NCBI GenBank assembly: GCA_020216965.1 | Contig: JAIWOJ010000033.1 | Location: 1 to 9,998, forward strand | DNA: 9,998 nucleotides | Direction of reading: 5' to 3' | Source: Prosthecobacter sp. | Lineage (GTDB): Bacteria > Verrucomicrobiota > Verrucomicrobiia > Verrucomicrobiales > Verrucomicrobiaceae | Position numbers and translations under genes: made by a program | The notes under the pieces: generated by a model | Told to the model about the DNA's origin: nothing | Databases searched by the model: none | The model's input: only the letters and a program-made list of their open reading frames with translations | Shown: piece by piece, positions 1-5,255 of the stretch | Position numbering within the stretch: position 1 is the stretch's first letter | Layout of the letters: each line of letters begins with the position of its first letter

Positions 1-35
1 CCCTGCTGGGAGATCAGCCCAGCAGGGGTGGTTTT
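1..35 (+). terminator. Probable intrinsic terminator of a gene upstream of the window
   Basis: A perfect 10-bp inverted repeat (left arm 1-10, right arm 18-27) encloses a 7-base loop. A short, interrupted T-run follows (GTGGTTTT, 28-35). The stem is GC-rich and strong, but the T tract is weak, so termination may be incomplete. It probably closes a + strand gene lying off the left edge and separates it from tgt. The hairpin is directly visible; its function is inferred. Confidence 0.55.
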
Positions 36-84
36 AGGCCTCAGGTAAGAGCCTTGGCCTGGCGCTGCGTGAGCGGATGACCCT

Positions 85-113
85 TTGACACCCCTGGGGG
101 CAGCCTCCACACT
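85..113 (+). promoter_or_regulatory. Candidate sigma70-type promoter for the tgt-yajC-secDF unit
   Basis: A perfect TTGACA -35 hexamer lies at 85-90. After a 17-bp spacer comes CACACT at 108-113, which keeps the A at position 2 and the T at position 6 of the -10 consensus but matches only three of six positions. Transcription would begin near 120, giving a leader of about 17 bases before the tgt ATG. Its place between the upstream terminator and tgt is right for a promoter, but the weak -10 makes the call tentative. Confidence 0.35.
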
Positions 114-136
114 CCGCGCCCTTTGCCCACCCGCTC

Positions 137-1294
137 ATGTTTGACCTCCTCGCCTCAGATCCTAGCTCCGCCGCCCGCCGTGGCAGGCTGCGGACGCCGC
201 ATGGGGTGGTGGAGACGCCGGTTTTCATGCCCGTCGGCACGCAAGGGACGGTGAAGGCGGTGCATCCCGACGAACTGCGCGCGCTGAACTCCCAGATCAT
301 CCTAGGCAATACCTACCACCTCTGGGTGCGGCCGGGCACGGACATCATCCGCGAGGCGGGCGGCCTGCATCAGTTCATGAACTGGGACCGGCCCATCCTG
401 ACGGACAGCGGCGGTTTCCAGGTCTTCTCCCTGGCGAAGCTGCGCAAGATCAAGGAGGAGGGCTGCTATTTTCAAAACCACGTCGATGGCACGCCGATGT
501 TCCTCGGGCCGGAGACGGCGATGGAGATCCAGGCCACGCTGGGCAGCGACATCGCGATGCTTTTCGACGAATGCACGCCCTATCCCTGCACCCCGGAGGA
601 GGCACGCAAGAGCATGGAGCTGACGCTGCGCTGGGCAAAACGCTGCCGAGACTGGGTAGATGAGCATCGACCGGACGCGGGCGCTTTTGGCCGCGACCCG
701 GTGATGACGATGCAGCTCCACTTCCCGATCGTGCAGGGCAGCGTCTTCCAGGAGCTGCGCCAGCGCTGCGCGCGCGAGCTGGTGGCGATGGACTTTCCTG
801 GCTATGCCGTTGGCGGGCTGAGCGTGGGTGAGCCGGAGGAGGACATGATGCGCATCGCGGAGTGGACCTGCCCGCTGCTGCCGGAAAACAAACCGCGCTA
901 TGCCATGGGCCTGGGCACGCCGCCGCAGTTGGTGGAGCTCATCGCGCGTGGCATCGATCTGTTTGACTGTGTGCTGCCCACCCGGCTGGCGCGCAATGGC
1001 ACCGCCTTTACCCACGAGGGCATAATGAACCTGCGCAACGCCAAGTATGCGCGCGACTTCCGGCCCATCGCTGAGGATACCCACCCGCTCTGCCAGGGCT
1101 TTTCCCGCGCCTACCTGCGGCATTTGATCAACACCCAGGAGGTGCTGGGATTGAGGTTGATTTCCCTGCACAATCTGCATTTCTACGCGTCCCTCACGTC
1201 CAGGGCGCGGTTGGCCATCGAGCAAGGTTGCTTCTCCGAATTCAGGGCGGAGGTCACCGCCCGTTACCAGACACGTTCCGACTCCACCGACTAA
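137..1294 (+). CDS. tgt: tRNA-guanine transglycosylase (queuine tRNA-ribosyltransferase)
   Basis: This cytoplasmic enzyme swaps guanine 34 in the anticodon of Asp, Asn, His and Tyr tRNAs for preQ1, a step in queuosine synthesis. The 385-residue product is collinear with E. coli Tgt (about 375). The N-terminus (ARRGRL, then VETPVFMPVGTQGTVK) supports the ATG at 137. The catalytic motif TDSGGFQVFSL places the general base at D90, and FDCVLPTRLARNG places the nucleophile at D277. IVQGS and GGLSVGE, of the substrate pocket, are present. The oddity is the zinc site. Family members have CxCxxC plus a His 26 residues on. Here the matching positions read D314, H316 and C319, with H345 at the correct distance. 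All other landmarks are intact, so the enzyme is probably active. No Shine-Dalgarno precedes the start. The gene heads an apparent operon with yajC and secDF; queA is not adjacent. Confidence 0.96.
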   Translation: MFDLLASDPSSAARRGRLRTPHGVVETPVFMPVGTQGTVKAVHPDELRALNSQIILGNTYHLWVRPGTDIIREAGGLHQFMNWDRPILTDSGGFQVFSLAKLRKIKEEGCYFQNHVDGTPMFLGPETAMEIQATLGSDIAMLFDECTPYPCTPEEARKSMELTLRWAKRCRDWVDEHRPDAGAFGRDPVMTMQLHFPIVQGSVFQELRQRCARELVAMDFPGYAVGGLSVGEPEEDMMRIAEWTCPLLPENKPRYAMGLGTPPQLVELIARGIDLFDCVLPTRLARNGTAFTHEGIMNLRNAKYARDFRPIAEDTHPLCQGFSRAYLRHLINTQEVLGLRLISLHNLHFYASLTSRARLAIEQGCFSEFRAEVTARYQTRSDSTD

Positions 1295-1296
1295 TC

Positions 1297-1635
1297 ATGC
1301 TTTCTTCACTCCCGCTCTTCTTTGCCCAAGCCGCTGGTGCCCCCGCGCCGGGCGGAATTCTTGGCAATCCGATGATCATGATGGTGCTCATGTTCGTCAT
1401 GATGTACTTCCTGCTCATCCGCCCGCAGCGCCAGCGCCAAAAGGAGCATGAGCGCCTCATCAGCCAGGTCAAAGTAGGTGATCATGTGGTGATGAATGGC
1501 GGCGAGCATGGCATCATCACCAGCACCAAAGACAAGACGGTGATGGTCAAGCTGGCTGACAATGTGAAAGTCGAATACGAGCGCAGCGCCATCGCCAGCG
1601 TGAGCAAGAAGAGCGATGTCGTCGAAGCCGCGTGA
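1297..1635 (+). CDS. yajC: Preprotein translocase accessory subunit YajC
   Basis: YajC is a small inner-membrane protein that associates with SecDF and the SecYEG channel; its exact role is unsettled. The ATG at 1297 lies two bases after the tgt stop and gives 112 residues, typical of the family (about 110). In-frame starts further upstream would overlap tgt and add an atypical N-terminal extension. A short periplasmic N-terminus rich in Ala, Gly and Pro precedes one membrane span at residues 25-41, which holds six methionines. The family signature FLLIRPQRQRQKEHE follows at 38-52. The cytoplasmic part contains the conserved VGDHVVMNGGEHGII segment. No Shine-Dalgarno is visible, so translation may be coupled to tgt termination. 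Order and strand match the classic tgt-yajC-secD cluster. Confidence 0.95.
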   Translation: MLSSLPLFFAQAAGAPAPGGILGNPMIMMVLMFVMMYFLLIRPQRQRQKEHERLISQVKVGDHVVMNGGEHGIITSTKDKTVMVKLADNVKVEYERSAIASVSKKSDVVEAA

Positions 1636-1706
1636 ATCCTTGTAGATGAGCCCCCTTGGCCTCGCCTTGAGCTCCTAGAATCCCAGAACTTTCCCCCAAC
1701 CTTCCC

Positions 1707-4109
1707 ATGAACGCTTACGCCACCTTCCTCGTCGGATCCGCCATCCTGCTGCTGTTGCTTTTTTACATCGGCACCGTGGTCCACAAAACCAAGCGCTGGG
1801 TAGGCAGCACGCTCATCATGTTGATGACCCTTTTTGCCGTGCTCTCCGTCAAAAACATGGGCATCCCTCTGGGCATCGACCTCAAAGGCGGCAGTGAGTT
1901 TGTCGTGCGCTTGAAGGAGTCGGTAGATAAGGACGGCAAGACCCAATCCGTGACGACGGCGGACGTTCAGCAGGCCATCAGCATCCTCGAAAAACGCCTC
2001 AACCCAAATGGAGAGAACGATCTCTCCATGCAGCCGCAGGGCAGTGACCGCATCCTCATCCAAATGCCGGGGGTGAAGCCGGAGGACTTCGCCGATGTGC
2101 GCACCAAGATCCAGCAGGTGGCCAAGCTGGAGTTCCGCATCGTCCACCAGGACAGCCGCTCCAAAGTGGCAGAAATCGACGGCGGCGGCCTCACCGAGCC
2201 CGGCTGGACCAAGATGAATTACAAGGCAGAAAAAGACCCCCAAGGCAACGACCTGCCCAGCCGTGGGGCTGAACTCGTGCGCAACCGCCCTGACATGGAG
2301 GGCGATGGGGTCAGTGATGCCTTTGCGACCATGGACGCTGAAGGTTGGAAAGTTTACCTGAACCTGAACAGCGATGGCGCGAAAAAATTTGATGAGATCG
2401 CCGCTGTCAACAAAGGCCGCCAGTTAGCCATCATTGTGGACGGCGAGATCATCTCGGCGCCCGTGCTTCAGACCGACCACTTTGGCGGCACTGCCGTCAT
2501 CTCTGGCAACTTTACCCGGGAGTCCTCCGTGCAGCTCGCCACGCTGCTGAAAAACCCGCTGAAGAATCCGATGACGATTGAGTCAGAAAATGCCGTGTCT
2601 GCCTCCTACGGCCAGTCCTCGATTGATCAAGGCAAGTGGATCTGCGTGGCCGGTCTCGTGATGACCACCATCTTCATGCTCTTCATCTACCGTCTGGCTG
2701 GCCTGATCGCGATTGTCGGCCTGGTGATTAACTTGGCCGTTCTCTTCGGCGGCATGTCGCTCTTCCAGTTCGTGCTGACCATGCCCGGCATCGCGGGGAT
2801 CGTGCTCACCATCGGCATGGCGGTGGATGCCAACGTGCTGATCTACGAGCGCCTGCGCGAGGAGATGGAGGCTGGCAAGTCCCTCACCGGCGCGCTGGAG
2901 GCTGCGTATGACAAAGCCTTCTCCGCTATCGCGGACTCCAACGTCACCACCATCATTGCGGCGGTGATCCTATTCGCCATCTCGGGGGGCTTGGTCCGGG
3001 GCTTCGCCGTCACCCTCATGATCGGTCTGGTTTCCTCCCTCATCGGCGCGCTGATCGTCACGCGCGTCATCTTCATGTGGGTGATCGACAAGGGGCTGCT
3101 CACGAGCCTGAAGACGACCCGAATCATCCCCGACAAGGTCTTCGATATCCTGTCCATCGCGCCCAAATTCATCATCGCCTCCCTGATCGTTACCGCCATC
3201 TCCTTCGCGACGTTGGGTATCCGTGGCAAGGAAAGCTTTGGCATCGACTTCCGCGGCGGCTCCCTGCTGCATGTGGAACTGGCAGAGGGCAAACAGCTCA
3301 AGGATGCTGAGATCGAAGCCGTGCTGAAGGAACTCAAGCTGCCAGACGGCAAATCGATTGGCACCTTTTACATCCAGCATAAGAGCAATGCAGCGGGCGG
3401 GGAGGTCGTCGCCATCCGGGGTGAGCAGCTAGCTGGGCCGGTGATTGAGGGGGCAGTCAATCAGAAGTTCAAGGACAGCATCAAAGGCACAAGTCTGGAG
3501 ACAGTGGGTGCTCTCATCGGCTCTGAATCGGCGCAGACCTCCATCATCGCCATGGTCGTGGCTTTAGTGTTTATTTTCTTCTACTTGCTGCTGCGGTTTG
3601 AGGTGGCTTTTGCCCTAGGTGCCGTGGTGGCGCTCTTCCATGATGTGTTGATCGTCCCTGGCTTGTGCGTGCTCTTCGGTCAGGAAATGAGCCTCATCCA
3701 TGTGGGTGCGCTGCTGACGATCGCCGGTTACTCCATCAATGATACCATCGTCGTGTTTGACCGTATCCGGGAGACGATCAAGCGTGGCGGATCAAGCAGC
3801 ATTCGTGACATGATGAATGAGGCGATTTGCAAAACTCTGGGCCGTACCCTCCTCACTGGCCCCACGGCCCTGGCACCCATGGTCATCCTGCTGTTCTTGG
3901 GGAATCCGGCCATGAGTGAATTTGCCCTGCCCATCACCATCGGGGTGCTGCTGGGCACCTACTCCTCCATCTTCATCGCCAGCCCGCTGGTGCTGTGGTA
4001 CGCACGGAAGACGGGAGTGAGCCTGAAGCGGAAGGTGCTGGAAAGCCACGAGGCGGCGCTGAAAGCGGAGGCCGCCGTGGCCGCCGCCAAGGCAGGCAGT
4101 GGCCTTTGA
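1707..4109 (+). CDS. secDF: Fused protein translocase subunit SecDF
   Basis: SecDF uses the proton motive force to help complete export of proteins through SecYEG on the periplasmic side. This 800-residue protein fuses SecD and SecF, like B. subtilis SecDF (737). In the SecD half, GIDLKGG lies at 56-62 and GMAVDANVLIYERLREE carries the essential Asp at D374. In the SecF half, GIDFRGG lies at 512-518 and SINDTIVVFDRIRE carries D679. Each half has one membrane span before a large periplasmic domain and five after it. An additional hydrophobic stretch at residues 7-25 precedes the usual first span at 34-52. A GTG at 1776 (residue 24) would remove it and restore canonical topology, but neither start has a Shine-Dalgarno. 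The tail is Ala-rich. A 71-base spacer separates it from yajC, and a strong terminator follows the stop. Confidence 0.96.
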   Translation: MNAYATFLVGSAILLLLLFYIGTVVHKTKRWVGSTLIMLMTLFAVLSVKNMGIPLGIDLKGGSEFVVRLKESVDKDGKTQSVTTADVQQAISILEKRLNPNGENDLSMQPQGSDRILIQMPGVKPEDFADVRTKIQQVAKLEFRIVHQDSRSKVAEIDGGGLTEPGWTKMNYKAEKDPQGNDLPSRGAELVRNRPDMEGDGVSDAFATMDAEGWKVYLNLNSDGAKKFDEIAAVNKGRQLAIIVDGEIISAPVLQTDHFGGTAVISGNFTRESSVQLATLLKNPLKNPMTIESENAVSASYGQSSIDQGKWICVAGLVMTTIFMLFIYRLAGLIAIVGLVINLAVLFGGMSLFQFVLTMPGIAGIVLTIGMAVDANVLIYERLREEMEAGKSLTGALEAAYDKAFSAIADSNVTTIIAAVILFAISGGLVRGFAVTLMIGLVSSLIGALIVTRVIFMWVIDKGLLTSLKTTRIIPDKVFDILSIAPKFIIASLIVTAISFATLGIRGKESFGIDFRGGSLLHVELAEGKQLKDAEIEAVLKELKLPDGKSIGTFYIQHKSNAAGGEVVAIRGEQLAGPVIEGAVNQKFKDSIKGTSLETVGALIGSESAQTSIIAMVVALVFIFFYLLLRFEVAFALGAVVALFHDVLIVPGLCVLFGQEMSLIHVGALLTIAGYSINDTIVVFDRIRETIKRGGSSSIRDMMNEAICKTLGRTLLTGPTALAPMVILLFLGNPAMSEFALPITIGVLLGTYSSIFIASPLVLWYARKTGVSLKRKVLESHEAALKAEAAVAAAKAGSGL

Positions 4110-4133
4110 GCCCACCCGCTGATCCATCCCAGG

Positions 4134-4162
4134 AAAGCCCCGCGTGCAGCGGGGCTTTTTTT
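4134..4162 (+). terminator. Rho-independent terminator after secDF
   Basis: A perfect 10-bp stem (4134-4143 pairing with 4149-4158) has a 5-base GTGCA loop. A run of seven T (4156-4162) covers the last three stem bases and the tail. It begins 24 bases after the secDF stop and ends the tgt-yajC-secDF unit. The next ATG on the same strand starts only 11 bases after the tail. Confidence 0.92.
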
Positions 4163-4173
4163 GACTGCCAGCC

Positions 4174-5241
4174 ATGCCCACCGTGACGGAACCGCTGCCC
4201 ATCTTGATCCTCGGTGGAGGGTTAGCGGGCACCTGCCTAGCCTGGCATCTGCGCCGCCGTGGGGTGGCTTTTCTCGTGGTGGACCGGGGGGAGGAGAGCA
4301 CTTCCTCTAAGGTGGCTGCGGGCCTGGTGACCCCCGTCACTGGCATGAGGCTCAACTTAAGCTGGCGCTTTGATGAACTGCATCCTGAAGCGCTGGCCTT
4401 TTACCGTGGGATTGAGCGTGAGCTCGGGGGCATGTTTTACCACGAGACGCCGATCGTCCGGCTGCTGCGGGATAAAAAAGCGGCAGAGCTGTGGGCGCGG
4501 CGCGTGATGCAGCCGGAAATTCTGCCGCATCTACGCTCAGTCGATGGCACGCTGGTGGATGAGGCGGTGTTTGTGGCGGACCATGGCGGTTTTGAGATGA
4601 AAAACTCTGGCTGGCTAGACACGGCGGCTTTTTTGCAGGCAAGTCGGCGGTTTTTTAGCCAGGCGGGCTGCTGGCTGACTGCGGATGTGCCGCAGGACGC
4701 TCTTTGTGCCAACGGCCTGGGGGTGACGTGGCAGGGGCGCGCGTTTTCCTGGGTGATCTTTTGCACGGGATGGCAGGCAGCTCGGCATCCTTGGTTTGAC
4801 TGGGTGCCCTTTCAGTCCGCCCAAGGCACCGTCTTGACGTTAGCTGCGGACACCGGCGGAGAGCGGCGCATCATCAACAAGGGCTGCTGGCTACTACCTG
4901 CTGGGGATGGCTTGGTGCGCGCCGGGCCGACGTATGACCTAAACTTTGCCGCCCGCCCCGATACCCCTGGGGCTGAGGCAATCGCATCCCTGGAGGCAAA
5001 GCTGCGCCGTCTTTTCTTGCGGCCCTATGAAGTGCTGAGGCAACAGACGGGGGTGCGCCCGATCATCCAGGGGCGGCAGGCTCTGATGGGGCGGCATCCT
5101 GCCCTGCCGCGCGTGGCCTTCCTGAATGGCCTAGGCTCCAAAGGTGTGCTGCGTGCCCCGTGGATGGCGCGTCATTTGCTGGAGCATCTGCTTGATGGCT
5201 GCCCACTGGAAGATCACCTGGATCTGAGAGCCAACCTGTGA
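4174..5241 (+). CDS. FAD-dependent oxidoreductase, DAO fold, substrate unknown
   Basis: This is a 355-residue flavoprotein of the D-amino-acid oxidase/glycine oxidase superfamily (DAO), predicted to be soluble and cytoplasmic. The N-terminal Rossmann motif ILGGGLAG (glycines 14, 16 and 19) follows the first beta strand, and an acidic residue, D37, ends the second strand to bind the FAD ribose. Next comes SSKVAAGLVTPVTG (44-57), which resembles the active-site-proximal segment of MnmC C-terminal-like and uncharacterised DAO proteins. The C-terminus carries the flavin-contacting GLGSKGVLRAP motif at 319-329. No signal peptide or MnmC methyltransferase domain is seen. The ATG at 4174 is required, since the next one, at residue 58, would remove the FAD motif. 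The start sits just after the secDF terminator without a Shine-Dalgarno or a recognisable promoter. The substrate cannot be read from the sequence; glycine oxidase-like or tRNA-modification roles are only possibilities. Confidence 0.9.
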   Translation: MPTVTEPLPILILGGGLAGTCLAWHLRRRGVAFLVVDRGEESTSSKVAAGLVTPVTGMRLNLSWRFDELHPEALAFYRGIERELGGMFYHETPIVRLLRDKKAAELWARRVMQPEILPHLRSVDGTLVDEAVFVADHGGFEMKNSGWLDTAAFLQASRRFFSQAGCWLTADVPQDALCANGLGVTWQGRAFSWVIFCTGWQAARHPWFDWVPFQSAQGTVLTLAADTGGERRIINKGCWLLPAGDGLVRAGPTYDLNFAARPDTPGAEAIASLEAKLRRLFLRPYEVLRQQTGVRPIIQGRQALMGRHPALPRVAFLNGLGSKGVLRAPWMARHLLEHLLDGCPLEDHLDLRANL

Positions 5242-5255
5242 ATCCCGCGCGGTGC

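Noticed and set aside
302..1225. Long open frame on the - strand opposite tgt (307 codons)
   Set aside because: It lies wholly inside tgt, which has every family motif. The translation shows no recognisable domain and is explained by the GC-rich third positions of tgt.
1228..1296. Upstream in-frame start for yajC at 1228
   Set aside because: It would overlap tgt by 67 bases and add 23 residues absent from YajC proteins; the ATG at 1297 gives the normal length and N-terminus.
4160..4190. TTGACT just after the secDF terminator as a -35 element for the oxidoreductase
   Set aside because: The matching -10 would fall inside the coding region, downstream of the ATG needed for the FAD motif, and no -10-like hexamer is there.
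5242..5255. Possible shared terminator between the converging oxidoreductase and cytochrome genes
   Set aside because: The 14-base gap contains only a short GC-rich palindrome and no T-run in either direction.
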